Notes under the pieces: model-generated
What the model was told of the DNA's origin: nothing
The model's database searches: none
What the model saw: only the letters and a program-made list of their open reading frames with translations
Program-made: the position numbers and the translations under genes
DNA from: Melioribacter sp.
GTDB taxonomy: Bacteria > Bacteroidota > Ignavibacteria > Ignavibacteriales > Melioribacteraceae
DNA length: 59,662 nucleotides
Assembly (NCBI GenBank): GCA_023250955.1
Contig: JAHEZQ010000027.1
Location: forward strand, 1 to 59,662
Direction of reading: 5' to 3'
Shown: positions 18,143-28,407 of the stretch, in pieces
Layout of the letters: every line of letters starts with the position of its first letter
How positions within the stretch are numbered: the stretch's first letter is position 1

Positions 18143-18550
18143 TTAATTAACTCCCTTACTGTTTAAGTAAGGACCAAACAATTTGTCTGATCCGATGATA
18201 TGATCATGCAGCCAATCACGTAGAAAATTCATCACATCCAGTGTTAAAACTTTTTCTCCAGAATTATATTTCTTCTGTAGTGCAGCAACCTGTTCAACTA
18301 AATCTTTGTGCTGCTTTTTGTGATGTTCCGATTCCGGATATCCATACTGATCAAAATATTTTTCCTCGGTTGCAAAATGATATAAGGTATATTGAACCAA
18401 ATCATTTAATACTTTCTGCAATACTTCTTTGCCTTTACCAATAATCATTGCATCATGAAGCTCATTAACTAATCCGACCAATTTTTTATGCTGATTATCA
18501 ACTTCCACAACATTTACAACGTAAATGTTCTTCCATTCAACAAGTGCCAT
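18143..18550 (-). CDS. Bacteriohemerythrin
   Basis: 135 residues from ATG 18550, chosen because GGAG lies 8 nt upstream. An in-frame TTG at 18562 is less likely. All expected diiron ligands are present: H21 (DNQHKKL), H58 and E62 (YHFATEE), H77 and H81 (HHKKQH), H117 and D122 (HIIGSD). Such proteins reversibly bind O2 at a non-haem diiron site and serve in oxygen sensing, storage or delivery. First gene of the operon that continues with the hybrid kinase, so an oxygen or redox input to the kinase is a reasonable inference. Cytoplasmic, no signal peptide. Preceded by about 167 nt containing the probable operon promoter. Confidence 0.95.
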   Translation of the reverse strand: MALVEWKNIYVVNVVEVDNQHKKLVGLVNELHDAMIIGKGKEVLQKVLNDLVQYTLYHFATEEKYFDQYGYPESEHHKKQHKDLVEQVAALQKKYNSGEKVLTLDVMNFLRDWLHDHIIGSDKLFGPYLNSKGVN

Positions 18551-18717
18551 TTTTTTCTCCAATTAATTATTTCTTGAATATGAATTATATTATTCTATTA
18601 AAAATGCTAAATCAAAATGTCAACTTAACACCCAACATTCCAGAAAAGCCGGGATTCCTAAATTGCCAAGGAAGTTCAAAATCGTTATTTGTTATGTTAT
18701 AGAATTTAACTTATTCT

Positions 18718-21700
18718 TTATTCGCTCTCTAGTTTGTTCAATTGTATCAATGCTTCATCAAAGTCATAATTTTTGACAGCCTTTTCAATTTCCTTTAATG
18801 TAGCCTTATACGGAGCCACACCAGGTAAATCCAATAATTCATCTATCTTTTTACTCGACTCAAAATCATTATCTTCAATTAATTTTTTTAATTCATTTAA
18901 TAAAGCTTTAAACTTTACTAAATCCAAAACACCGCCTTCATCTTTTTTCTCTTCTTTCTTTCTCGAACTTTTCCACTTAAGTATTTCATCAAGCGCGAGA
19001 TTCAATTTCGATTGAAATTCAACAAAATCAGCATCATCAAATTCCATTTCACCTTTTTTAAGTTTTGCTTCAACTCTTGCTGCAACTTGATTTAGCTCCA
19101 CAGCTCCAAGATTTCCAGCGACTCCTTTTACTGTGTGTGCTAATCTAATTGATAACTCTTGTTCCTTGTTATGTATTGCTGTCTTTATCTGCTCTACTAC
19201 ATTTATATTATTTTCATAAAACTTTTCCAGTAAGCTCAAGTACAGTTTCTTATTGCCGCCTACCCGTACTAATCCATTCTTGGCATCAATATTCTTGAAT
19301 TCCGGTAATGTTTCGTCTGCATCTTTAATAAATTCTTTGGGTTTCGGTAAGTCTTCAATTTTTCTATCCCCCGGTTTAATCCATGTTACTAATGCACCAA
19401 AAACTTCATCTGGATCAATCGGTTTTGTAACAAAATCCATCATTCCTACGCTGAGACATTTTTCTTTTATTCCCACCATAGCGTCAGCTGTCATTGCTAC
19501 TATCGGAAGATCATTATATATAGAATGTTTTCGGATCTCTATTGTTGCTGTATATCCATCCATAATCGGCATTTGAAGATCCATCAATACAATATCATAC
19601 TTTGAGGGAACACCCGAAGCCAAAACTTTTTCCAATGATTCTTTTCCGTTATTTGCAATCTCGACAACTAAGCCGGCTTGTTCAAAAATTTCGGAAGCTA
19701 CTTGCTGATTGATCTCATTATCTTCGGTTAAAAGTATTCGCGCACCTTTTATCTTCTCTAAAGCGTCTTTATGTTTCATTCCTCTTTCTGCCCGGCTGCG
19801 TTTTGTTCTAACCTCTTTACCGAATACTTCCATTATTGTATCAAATAAATGTGAATGAGAAACCGGTTTAATTAAAAATCCTTTGATGCCAATTTTTTTA
19901 GCTTTCTCTGCAACTTCTTCTTTACCAAACGCAGTAACCATTATTATGGTCGGAGTTTTAATTTTATTCTTTTCAAAAATAATTTTAGAAGTTTCAATAC
20001 CATCCATCTTCGGCATCTTCCAATCCATAAGCACTAAATCAAATGGGTGCTTTTTATTATTTACAACTAGACCAATTGCTTCTTCTCCCGATTTTGCAAG
20101 ACTCACTTTAAATGAAAATGTTTCCAACGCTTCTTTCAATATCTCTCTGGCAGTATCGTTATCATCAACAACAAGAACATTTAATCCTCTAAGATCAATA
20201 GTTGGCATATACTCATCACGTTTTTGTTCTTTCTGAACATCAAGTAAAGCTGTAAAGAAGAAAGTGCTTCCTTTTCCGTATTCGCTTTCTAACCATACTT
20301 CTCCGCCCATCAATTCTGTAAGTGATTTTGAAATTGCCAATCCAAGTCCCGTGCCCCCAAATTTTCTCGTTGTTGAGCTATCTGCTTGAGAAAACTTCTG
20401 GAACATTTTTTTCTGTTGTTCCGGAGTTAGCCCTATACCAGTATCTCTTACAGAAAATCTTATCTTTACTTTATCTCCAACTCTTTCATGTATATCTGCA
20501 GCAACAACAATATCTCCCTCTGCGGTGAACTTAACAGCATTACTGCAGTAATTGGTTATTATCTGTCCAATACGTAGTGGATCGCCAACTAAATTTAGCG
20601 GAACATCTTTAGATATGTGAACACTGAATTCAAGACCTTTTTCCTGTGCTTTCTGAGAAACTAGATTTGATACTGTATCCATTACATGTTCAAGGTCTAA
20701 ATCAACATTCTCAATATTCAACTTGCCGGCTTCAATTTTCGAGAAGTCCAATATATCATTGATGATTCCTAATAATGCTTGAGATGAGCGCTCAATCTTT
20801 ACTAAATAATCTAACTGTTTATTATCAAGTTTTGTTTTAAGTGCAAGATGAGATAATCCAATAATAGCGTTCATTGGAGTTCTTATTTCGTGCGACATGG
20901 TTGCAAGAAACTGGCTCTTTGCAACTGTTGCAGCGTCAGCAACCAGCTTGGCTTCCGCCAGCTCTTTTTGTATTCTTTTTAATTCTGTAACGTCCAGCGC
21001 TGCAGCAACTACGCAATCTTCTCCTGAATAGCTTATATAATTGAGGGAAACAACCATAGTACGAATTTCTTTTGTTCCCCATTTATAGTATTGTATTTCG
21101 TTGTTATGCGCTTTACCGCCGCCGGTTCGTAATGCATTCATAACATTTACACGGTCTTCTATGTTAACGTACCAGTCCGCTGTTTTACACTTCATTGTTT
21201 CTTCTAAAGATATTTCATGAAAATCTGCAAGCGCTTGATTTGCCAGAAGCAATTTGCCATCAGATATTCTTGAAACCATTGTCGGCATCGGATTTCCTTC
21301 AACAACAGTCTGAGCTGATTTAACAGCAAGTGCTAGTTCACTCTGAATTTTTTTCATATCAGTAATATCAATTATAGAACCTACAAGACAATCCTCACCG
21401 TTATAGTTAATCGGAATAAATGAAACTAAACAATCACGCAGTTCCCCGGTTTTGTATCGTTTAAAATTTACTTCATAATTAGTTAGTGAGCTTTCCTTTT
21501 GTAGGAGTGAAACCATTTTTAATCTATCTTCAGGGTTTGCATACCACTGACTCGATTTCATATTAGTGAATCCATCCAAACCAACCTGATGGAATTCTGC
21601 CATTGCAGTGTTTACTCTTAATATGGTTCCGTCCGTAACTCTAGTAACTGCTGTTGGTATTGGTAGTGAATCAACAATTCTGTTTGCTGCTTCTTTAGCT

Positions 21701-24700
21701 TTTTCAAGAGCCATTTCTGCAATTTTTTGTTCAGTAATATCCTGAGTTACGCCATACATTTTTAAAGCTTTCCCCGAAGCATCTCTTTCAATTTCTCCAA
21801 TTGCGCGAATCCAAGCGATCTTACCATCAACAGGTCGCTTGTATGCATAAATTGCATCATATCTCGGTAGTTTACCTTCTACTGCCGCTCCATAATTTTC
21901 AAATGTTTTAGCTGCATATTCGGGGTCTCCGGCTTTAACACATTCTGCCCAATGCTCAAACAATTTATAACGATAACCTTTAGCAGGAGGATCGCCAAAT
22001 ATTTTGGCTGCTCTTTCTGATGAAGTGTACCACTCTTGATCTAACAAATCTATTTCCCAGAAACCAGCTTTTGTTAGCTCAAGTGCATTGTCCGATAATT
22101 TACTTATATGTTCTATCTCAAATTCAGCTAATTTTGCTTGAGTTATATCTTGAGTAACACCATCCATATGCATTAAACCATCATCATCATTACGCATAAC
22201 ACCAATTGCATGTATCCAAACGATCTTTTCATCAACGGGTCGTTTGAACGGATAGATAACATCATACCTTTCAATTTTTCCTTCGGCAGTTAATCCGAAT
22301 TGTTCACTAACACTTTTAGCTATTGTATCATCTGCCGAAGCCATAGCATTATACCAGTCAGATAACAGATAACGCTGATCTTCTTTAGGAAACATTCCGA
22401 ATATATTTGTTGCTCGGTCTGATTGATTATAGTACCCGGAATTATCCATTGGTACTTCCCAGAATCCAGCTTTTGTAAGATCAAGTGCACTATCTGAGAG
22501 CATATTAATTTTTGCAATACTCTTTTCAGCTTTTTTGCGTTCTGTTATGTCATGAGTGAATGCAGCTATGTAGTTATTGTTCTCAAACTCAAAATAGGAA
22601 GTGTTAATTTCAACCGGTATCAATACTTCATCAATACTGCAGAGAGTAGACTCGTACGAAACCTTCTCGCCTGATTTTAATCTATCAACAAAAGCATGCC
22701 AGTTTTCACGATCGAAGTTGATATCAAAATACCAGAATGCGCGTCCTACAATTTCTTCTTTATTAAATCCCAGCGATTCATATGCATGAATATTAGTATC
22801 CAATATTTTTCCTGAAACCGGATCAACAAAACAAATACTATCTTTAGCATTATCAATACCATATTGGATCAATTTTAATTTCTTTTCCATTTCTTTTCTT
22901 ACAGAAATATCCTTAAAGATTACAACTGAACCTATTAATTCATCACCTTTCATCAATGGAGTGCTTGAATATTCTACATAAAAACTTGTTCCATCTTTTC
23001 GCCATAGAACTTCATCATCAACTTTTGCTTTTTCACCTAAAGAATAAGATTTAAACATTGGGCAGAATTCGCGAGGATATTTTGATCCATCGTTGTATGA
23101 ATGATGTATAAGTGCATGTATTCCTTTATCCAATATTTCTTCTTCTTTAAATCCAATCATCTCTAAAGCTGCCGGATTTATGAAAGTTGTATTTCCGTTT
23201 ACATCACATCCAAAAATTCCATCGCTAGCGGAGTTAAGGAGGGATTTGCTTTTTTCTTCCGACTCTGCAAGGGCTTTTTCGGCAAGTTTTCTTTCTGTAA
23301 TGTCATTTACAATTGCAGTAAAAAGTCTGGCATTTCTAAGTTTAACTTCACTGATGCCAATTTCGAGAGAAATTAAATTTCCGTTTTTATGTTTGCCGAA
23401 GTTTTCAATTCTTTTATCAATTACTTTTTTCTTACCGGTCTCAAGATAGTTTTTGATATAAGAGTTATGTTTTGAAGCGTGCTCTTCAGGTACTATCAGA
23501 TTAACATTTTTACCCAAAATTTCATTTTCTGAATAACCAAATATTGTTTCAGCTGCTGGGTTGAAAGTTTCAATAATACCATTCTCGTTAATTGTGATTA
23601 TACCATTTGTAGATGCAGCCAGAATAGCATCGGTCTTATTTTTACTCTCAAGAACTTTTACTTCGGTTAGTTTCTGTTCTGTAATATCAAAGCGAATGGA
23701 TAAATATTCAATTGGTTTACCATCTTCACCTAAAATGGGCGCAATGACGGCATCAACCCAAAAGAAAGAACCATCCTTAGCTTTGTTACGAATTTGTCCT
23801 CTCCAAATCTTCCCGTCGGTAATATTTTCCCACATTGTCTTAAAGAATTCTTTTGGATGTAATCCCGAATTGACGATTCTATGATTTTTACCAAGGAGTT
23901 CTTCCTTTGTGAACTGAGATATGCGACAAAACTCGTCATTCACTTCGGTAATATTTCCATCGAGGTTAGCAACAGAAACAATTGCTGAAGTATTCAACGC
24001 TAAATTCTGAGAAGCGAGTTTTGAATTTAATGAGTTAACCTCAGCCAATATTTCATGGAGTGATTTTGTCCTTTCTTCTACTTTTGCTTCCAAAGTTTTA
24101 TTCAGTTCAAGAATTTCTTCTTCAGCATTCTTTCTTTGTGTAATATCTGTATATGTTCCTACAACTCGACATGGATTACCGTTGACATCAATCTCTGCAA
24201 CTATTCCTTTTGCTGTTACCCATATAACATCACCATTTTTCTTGATCATTCTATGATCAAGATCATAATTTTCTTTTGCTTGGACGGAAGCCATTATCTT
24301 GGCCAAAGCATTTTCACGGTCTTCACTATAAATTAACTCTGTACACTTTTCAAAATTTGGCTTAAAATCATTTACATCATAGCCAAGAAGTTGAAACATT
24401 CTATCGCTGAAATAAATTTCTCCAGTATTCAAGAACCAGTCGAAAATGCCATCATTTGCAGCCTGGAAAGCAAATTTGAATCTGTGAGTTATTTCTTTTA
24501 GATCTGCTTCGCTTTTTTGAATCGTTTCAGTCATTTGATTAAATGAGTTGGCTAGCGTACCAATTTCATCTTTAGAAGCTATTTCAACTTTTTGATATTT
24601 CTTATTCTTAGAAAAATTTTGAACTATACTCGTAAAATGCTTAAGGGGGTTGGTAATGCTTCTTGCAATTATCAGTGTAATAACAAAAAGAATCATTATT

Positions 24701-25647
24701 AACGCGAATGTTATTATAAAAGTGTTTCTAGTTATTTTTTTAACATCAGATAATAATTCATCCTCGCGAACAGAAATTGCTAAACCCCAATTTGTATTTT
24801 TAATCGGGTGCATATAAGCCCAGATTCTCTGGCCGGGTTCATCATCAATCCGTAAAATTACTCTGCCTTTTTCTCCCTTAATTAGTTTTTCACCTTCTAA
24901 TTTCTGATCATCCGGATTAACTGAACTTCCTTTTAGTGTAAGTATGTTATCTCTGAATATTCTTTTTTTACTTGGATGATAGATGAACTGACCTTTTTGA
25001 GAAACCATTATGTAGTTCATCGTTTTGTAATAAGAGGAATCTGTAAATCCTTTAAACTTTGTCAGATCAATTCTGGTACTGGAAACACCTATAAATTTTC
25101 CATTTTTATAAATGGGAACAGAGTACCTACTACATAACTTATTAGTCTCTCTATCAATAAAAGGTTCCTCCCAAAAAGATTCTCCCATACCAGCAGGTAC
25201 CTGATACCAAAGTTCATTCATATTTGTATAATCAATTAACTTTGATAAATCACCTTTTACTATTTTACCATCTATATTAGAGACAGAATTAAGTCTTAAT
25301 TTTCCTTTATTATAATCTTTTTCAAAAGCTATTCTTGTACCTAAAACAAGAGGACTTTTTCCAATTTTGAGTTCAAGAACCTTGTATGCTTCATCATCGG
25401 ATACGAATTCAGAGAAACCTACATAATCGGCAGTATTATCAGTCATTATCATTATTTTTTCTGTTTGATCATCAATTCTCTTAGCGAAATCTTCAGTATA
25501 GACTTCCATAAACCGGTCAATAGAATTTATTTGAGAATCTCTTACATACTTACTTGTTAAATAACCGCTCAGTAAGGAAAAAATTGTGATTGCTGGAATA
25601 ATTGCCAATAACAATTTAAATCGTATGCTTCTGATATTTAATTTCAT
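18718..25647 (-). CDS. Giant hybrid sensor histidine kinase: dCache-HAMP-9xPAS-HisKA-HATPase-REC-REC-Hpt
   Basis: 2309 residues. TM1 about 11-31, periplasmic dCache-type sensor 35-300, TM2 309-328, HAMP 329-382. Then nine PAS/PAC modules (about 388-1565), each ending in a D-I/V-T-x-x-K/R linker. PAS6 and PAS7 are a recent-looking pair (both open with LSD[11 protein letters not shown]), as are PAS8 and PAS9. HisKA H-box [10 protein letters not shown] near 1584, HATPase with VRDTGIGLT and [10 protein letters not shown] boxes, REC1 ([13 protein letters not shown]) near 1820-1950, REC2 ([13 protein letters not shown]) near 1965-2090, Hpt with [11 protein letters not shown] near 2169. This is an unorthodox BarA-like phosphorelay in one chain, whose final acceptor must be a separate REC protein. 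It follows the YfiR-like gene by 51 nt, suggesting a common transcript. No Shine-Dalgarno is seen at its ATG. Confidence 0.93.
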   Translation of the reverse strand: MKLNIRSIRFKLLLAIIPAITIFSLLSGYLTSKYVRDSQINSIDRFMEVYTEDFAKRIDDQTEKIMIMTDNTADYVGFSEFVSDDEAYKVLELKIGKSPLVLGTRIAFEKDYNKGKLRLNSVSNIDGKIVKGDLSKLIDYTNMNELWYQVPAGMGESFWEEPFIDRETNKLCSRYSVPIYKNGKFIGVSSTRIDLTKFKGFTDSSYYKTMNYIMVSQKGQFIYHPSKKRIFRDNILTLKGSSVNPDDQKLEGEKLIKGEKGRVILRIDDEPGQRIWAYMHPIKNTNWGLAISVREDELLSDVKKITRNTFIITFALIMILFVITLIIARSITNPLKHFTSIVQNFSKNKKYQKVEIASKDEIGTLANSFNQMTETIQKSEADLKEITHRFKFAFQAANDGIFDWFLNTGEIYFSDRMFQLLGYDVNDFKPNFEKCTELIYSEDRENALAKIMASVQAKENYDLDHRMIKKNGDVIWVTAKGIVAEIDVNGNPCRVVGTYTDITQRKNAEEEILELNKTLEAKVEERTKSLHEILAEVNSLNSKLASQNLALNTSAIVSVANLDGNITEVNDEFCRISQFTKEELLGKNHRIVNSGLHPKEFFKTMWENITDGKIWRGQIRNKAKDGSFFWVDAVIAPILGEDGKPIEYLSIRFDITEQKLTEVKVLESKNKTDAILAASTNGIITINENGIIETFNPAAETIFGYSENEILGKNVNLIVPEEHASKHNSYIKNYLETGKKKVIDKRIENFGKHKNGNLISLEIGISEVKLRNARLFTAIVNDITERKLAEKALAESEEKSKSLLNSASDGIFGCDVNGNTTFINPAALEMIGFKEEEILDKGIHALIHHSYNDGSKYPREFCPMFKSYSLGEKAKVDDEVLWRKDGTSFYVEYSSTPLMKGDELIGSVVIFKDISVRKEMEKKLKLIQYGIDNAKDSICFVDPVSGKILDTNIHAYESLGFNKEEIVGRAFWYFDINFDRENWHAFVDRLKSGEKVSYESTLCSIDEVLIPVEINTSYFEFENNNYIAAFTHDITERKKAEKSIAKINMLSDSALDLTKAGFWEVPMDNSGYYNQSDRATNIFGMFPKEDQRYLLSDWYNAMASADDTIAKSVSEQFGLTAEGKIERYDVIYPFKRPVDEKIVWIHAIGVMRNDDDGLMHMDGVTQDITQAKLAEFEIEHISKLSDNALELTKAGFWEIDLLDQEWYTSSERAAKIFGDPPAKGYRYKLFEHWAECVKAGDPEYAAKTFENYGAAVEGKLPRYDAIYAYKRPVDGKIAWIRAIGEIERDASGKALKMYGVTQDITEQKIAEMALEKAKEAANRIVDSLPIPTAVTRVTDGTILRVNTAMAEFHQVGLDGFTNMKSSQWYANPEDRLKMVSLLQKESSLTNYEVNFKRYKTGELRDCLVSFIPINYNGEDCLVGSIIDITDMKKIQSELALAVKSAQTVVEGNPMPTMVSRISDGKLLLANQALADFHEISLEETMKCKTADWYVNIEDRVNVMNALRTGGGKAHNNEIQYYKWGTKEIRTMVVSLNYISYSGEDCVVAAALDVTELKRIQKELAEAKLVADAATVAKSQFLATMSHEIRTPMNAIIGLSHLALKTKLDNKQLDYLVKIERSSQALLGIINDILDFSKIEAGKLNIENVDLDLEHVMDTVSNLVSQKAQEKGLEFSVHISKDVPLNLVGDPLRIGQIITNYCSNAVKFTAEGDIVVAADIHERVGDKVKIRFSVRDTGIGLTPEQQKKMFQKFSQADSSTTRKFGGTGLGLAISKSLTELMGGEVWLESEYGKGSTFFFTALLDVQKEQKRDEYMPTIDLRGLNVLVVDDNDTAREILKEALETFSFKVSLAKSGEEAIGLVVNNKKHPFDLVLMDWKMPKMDGIETSKIIFEKNKIKTPTIIMVTAFGKEEVAEKAKKIGIKGFLIKPVSHSHLFDTIMEVFGKEVRTKRSRAERGMKHKDALEKIKGARILLTEDNEINQQVASEIFEQAGLVVEIANNGKESLEKVLASGVPSKYDIVLMDLQMPIMDGYTATIEIRKHSIYNDLPIVAMTADAMVGIKEKCLSVGMMDFVTKPIDPDEVFGALVTWIKPGDRKIEDLPKPKEFIKDADETLPEFKNIDAKNGLVRVGGNKKLYLSLLEKFYENNINVVEQIKTAIHNKEQELSIRLAHTVKGVAGNLGAVELNQVAARVEAKLKKGEMEFDDADFVEFQSKLNLALDEILKWKSSRKKEEKKDEGGVLDLVKFKALLNELKKLIEDNDFESSKKIDELLDLPGVAPYKATLKEIEKAVKNYDFDEALIQLNKLESE

Positions 25648-25698
25648 CTTATATCGCCAATACTTTTTTGTTGAAGATAATATTTATGAAAAAATATG

Positions 25699-26193
25699 TT
25701 ATAAAATCTTAGCTATTTTTAATAAATCAGGTGACAGTTCCTGACCCTCAGATTCAACCTTTTTTTTGTTAATTAAAATCTTAGGTTTTCCTGATTCAAT
25801 TCCAATTGCAACAGATGCTTCGCTTTTCTCTGCTAATGATGGAAGTCCAGAAATAGAAAAGACTTGATGCTTATCGGTCAATGCTTTTATAGAACCGCAT
25901 CCCGGAGTAATATAAATAACCGTAAAATTATTTATTACATTCCCAATATCATTGTTGTTAACTAGAGTAGGGAATAAACCAAATTGTTTAAAACTCTCAA
26001 CTACTTCATCTTTAATTGACGAGTCTGTGTATAAAATTGCCAGTTTAATACCTTTTGTTTGAAGTGTTTTATTATAGGAGAAAATTTTTTTGAAAAGAGC
26101 ACATTGTAAATTTATCGGAACAGGCATTGTTTGTGAGAATAAAACTTTTGCCACAATCAAAAATATCGATACAAGAAGTATAAATCTTTTCAT
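25699..26193 (-). CDS. YfiR/DUF4154-family periplasmic protein
   Basis: 164 residues with a signal peptide (1-20, core FILLVSIFLIVAKVLFS). The C-terminal half matches the YfiR (DUF4154) pattern: a VFSISG motif, then ASVAIGI, KPKILINKKK and a terminal LSPDLLKIAKIL helix. In Pseudomonas, YfiR is a periplasmic inhibitor of the membrane diguanylate cyclase YfiN. Here the neighbour is instead a dCache hybrid kinase, so the kinase's periplasmic domain is the likely partner (inference). TonB receptor, YfiR protein and kinase or cyclase genes are, as I recall, often found together in Gram-negative genomes. Start supported by AAGGTGA before ATG 26193. 16 nt after the receptor gene. Confidence 0.82.
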   Translation of the reverse strand: MKRFILLVSIFLIVAKVLFSQTMPVPINLQCALFKKIFSYNKTLQTKGIKLAILYTDSSIKDEVVESFKQFGLFPTLVNNNDIGNVINNFTVIYITPGCGSIKALTDKHQVFSISGLPSLAEKSEASVAIGIESGKPKILINKKKVESEGQELSPDLLKIAKIL

Positions 26194-26209
26194 TCAAGTC
26201 ACCTTAAAA

Positions 26210-28225
26210 TTATAAAGAGTATTTGAGTTCATAATAAATTCTTCTTCCATATCCGGAAGGCACTTCTTTTATGTTGCGTCCATTGTATTCAGGAAACATT
26301 ACAGTTTCGTTAAATAAATTTTTTGCAGAAAGGTTATGGCTTAAAGTTCCGTTAAGAAATTTTTGATTGTAGCTGATATTAAAATCGAATGTTATACTTG
26401 GTTTTATTTCCCCCAGAAGACTATTGATCTTGGAGCGGTAATTAGAAAGTAACGAAAGTGTTACATCAGAGAAATCTTTTGCTAATCCAAAAGAAATAGT
26501 ATGTGCCGGATTATATTTGAAGTTGTAGTGACCGCTGTTGTTAACCTCATCGCCCGAGTTTCCGGTTGAATAAGAATAATTTAAAAATGCATCTAATAAA
26601 TTAGCACGACTGTAACGAAATTCTAACTCAACACCTTTGGCTGTAAATTCATTTCCGTTAATGTAAATAACTGAATAATTCGTAGGATCATTTGGAAATC
26701 TTCTAACGCGGTAAACTTTGTTCTGATACGAACTGAAATATACAAGCGCCTGCACAAAAAAATTATCAATGGCACTTAAATATGCTATTTCGATTGAGTT
26801 GCTGGTCTCCGGCTTCAAGTTAATATTTCCAAAAACTTGGTTATCCGGAGTTTCAAAATATAACTCAAACAAACTTGGTGCGCGGTATGATTGCCCCGCA
26901 ATTAATTTAAAACTATTCTTATCATCCAATGCATAAACAAGCGTAGCTCTTGAAGAAAGATTATTACCGAACAATTCATTCCAAGTAATTCTTGAACCGG
27001 CAACTAAATTGAATGCACCGAAATTACAATAAGCTTGAGCGGCAAGAGAATATTCATACAATTTTTTGTCTGCCATGTTATTAAAATCAATAACAGAATC
27101 TCTAAGTTCGTTATAATTAGCACATGCTAAAGATTTTCTTATATCATAATCAACGCCTAAATCAAATCCAAAATTTTCAGAAATAGAGTAATTAAGATTA
27201 ACTTTATTGGTAATTCTATATCCTTCTATATGAGATTTAATTACTCCATCCAAAGACCCTGCAAAATTTCTCTGACTATAATCATAACTTAAATTGTATT
27301 TTACATTCAGCTTCTCTGTAAATGAATGATCTAAACCGTATGACAATAAATAACCGTTTAATACTTGATCTTTTCCGGCGCCTGTAGCAAATGACGTAGT
27401 GTTTCCTAAATAACTTTCGTGAGTTATATATGTGTTAAAAAGGAAAGTATGCCCGTTATATTTTGATAGAAGGTTGAAGTTATTTTCTTTTAAATATTCT
27501 TTAATAAAACCTTCAACTTTATCCTCATCTTTAAATAAATAATCATGACCGGTTTCATCAGATGTATTTGCTGAAATAAAAGTTTTCCAATCATTGTTTA
27601 TTAGAGTTAAATTTCCGCCAGCCTGAAGTCTTCCATTAGAGCCAAAAGCTAAATGTACGGCAGAACTTTCGAGTTCAGAATTTTTTATTACGATATTTAT
27701 TGCACCGGTGTATGCATTGGTTCCATAAAGTACAGACGCCGGTCCTTTTAATACTTCAATTCTTTCAACATCGTTGATATTTATCCTGTCAATGTTTGTT
27801 TCACCAGTAGCAGCATTCCATTGCGGTATACCATTTATTAAAACGAGAACTTTATTTGCATAGTGAGGCTGTAAAATATCTCTCGATGTTGGAATATTTC
27901 TTTTAAAATATGTTCGCATTACTTCAAACCCGGGAATAATACAAAGTGCCTCTGCAACTGAATTGAAATTGTACTGCTTAATCATTTTTTGATCAATGAT
28001 GGACACAGTAGAAGGTGTATTTAGAATAGTTTGACCGCTTGATGATGCAACGTCAATTTTAATATCTAATAACTGATCAAGGCTCATCTCGTCATAATTT
28101 TGCCCGTATGAAGTAATGCTTAATAAAATAAAAAAAAAGAAAAATCTTAGGATGGATAATAGACTTAAATGATAATTACTGCTAATGATCTGCATTTTCG
28201 GCTCCCAACAATTTTGATTAATCAT
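26210..28225 (-). CDS. TonB-dependent receptor
   Basis: 671 residues. Signal peptide about 15-40 (ILLSITSYGQ), plug domain about 55-165 with the typical NTPSTVSIIDQKMI, VLVLINGIPQW, RININDVERIEVLKGP and LYGTNAYTGAINI blocks, then a 22-strand-type barrel to the C terminus, with the RAPSLFELYFETPDNQVF segment typical of these receptors. Start at 28225 supported by AAGGA 9 nt upstream. An internal ATG at 28195 is less likely. The opening SLDQLLDIKIDVASSSGQ is characteristic of the subfamily that sits next to YfiR genes. The ligand is unknown, and no siderophore or vitamin genes are nearby. It may serve as a sensor port rather than only an uptake gate. Confidence 0.93.
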   Translation of the reverse strand: MINQNCWEPKMQIISSNYHLSLLSILRFFFFFILLSITSYGQNYDEMSLDQLLDIKIDVASSSGQTILNTPSTVSIIDQKMIKQYNFNSVAEALCIIPGFEVMRTYFKRNIPTSRDILQPHYANKVLVLINGIPQWNAATGETNIDRININDVERIEVLKGPASVLYGTNAYTGAINIVIKNSELESSAVHLAFGSNGRLQAGGNLTLINNDWKTFISANTSDETGHDYLFKDEDKVEGFIKEYLKENNFNLLSKYNGHTFLFNTYITHESYLGNTTSFATGAGKDQVLNGYLLSYGLDHSFTEKLNVKYNLSYDYSQRNFAGSLDGVIKSHIEGYRITNKVNLNYSISENFGFDLGVDYDIRKSLACANYNELRDSVIDFNNMADKKLYEYSLAAQAYCNFGAFNLVAGSRITWNELFGNNLSSRATLVYALDDKNSFKLIAGQSYRAPSLFELYFETPDNQVFGNINLKPETSNSIEIAYLSAIDNFFVQALVYFSSYQNKVYRVRRFPNDPTNYSVIYINGNEFTAKGVELEFRYSRANLLDAFLNYSYSTGNSGDEVNNSGHYNFKYNPAHTISFGLAKDFSDVTLSLLSNYRSKINSLLGEIKPSITFDFNISYNQKFLNGTLSHNLSAKNLFNETVMFPEYNGRNIKEVPSGYGRRIYYELKYSL

Positions 28226-28313
28226 TTCTAAGTTTCCTTCATAATAAATATTCTTGATTAATTATTTCCTGAACTTATTCAAATTAAAATTGACAAGTGA
28301 GATTTCTATATAT

Positions 28314-28338
28314 CAAAAAGAGCTTTCTAATTTGAAAG
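28314..28338 (-). terminator. Probable weak terminator upstream of the TonB receptor gene
   Basis: Stem CTTTC (28323-28327) / GAAAG (28334-28338). On the minus strand it is followed by CTCTTTTTG. It lies between the MBOAT stop (28408) and the receptor start (28225), and so could end the acyl-transfer operon. The stem is short. Confidence 0.4.
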
Positions 28339-28407
28339 ATAGTGAAATGGGACAATAAAATCTTGAATGATTATGAATCTAACTGATAGTAGAGAAGTTG
28401 TCCTTTA

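Noticed and set aside
18773-20528. Several plus-strand reading frames of 68-117 codons opposite the giant kinase gene
   Set aside because: They lie wholly antisense to conserved HK, REC and Hpt domains, are Ser/Phe rich as expected of reverse-complement frames, and have no ribosome-binding sites.
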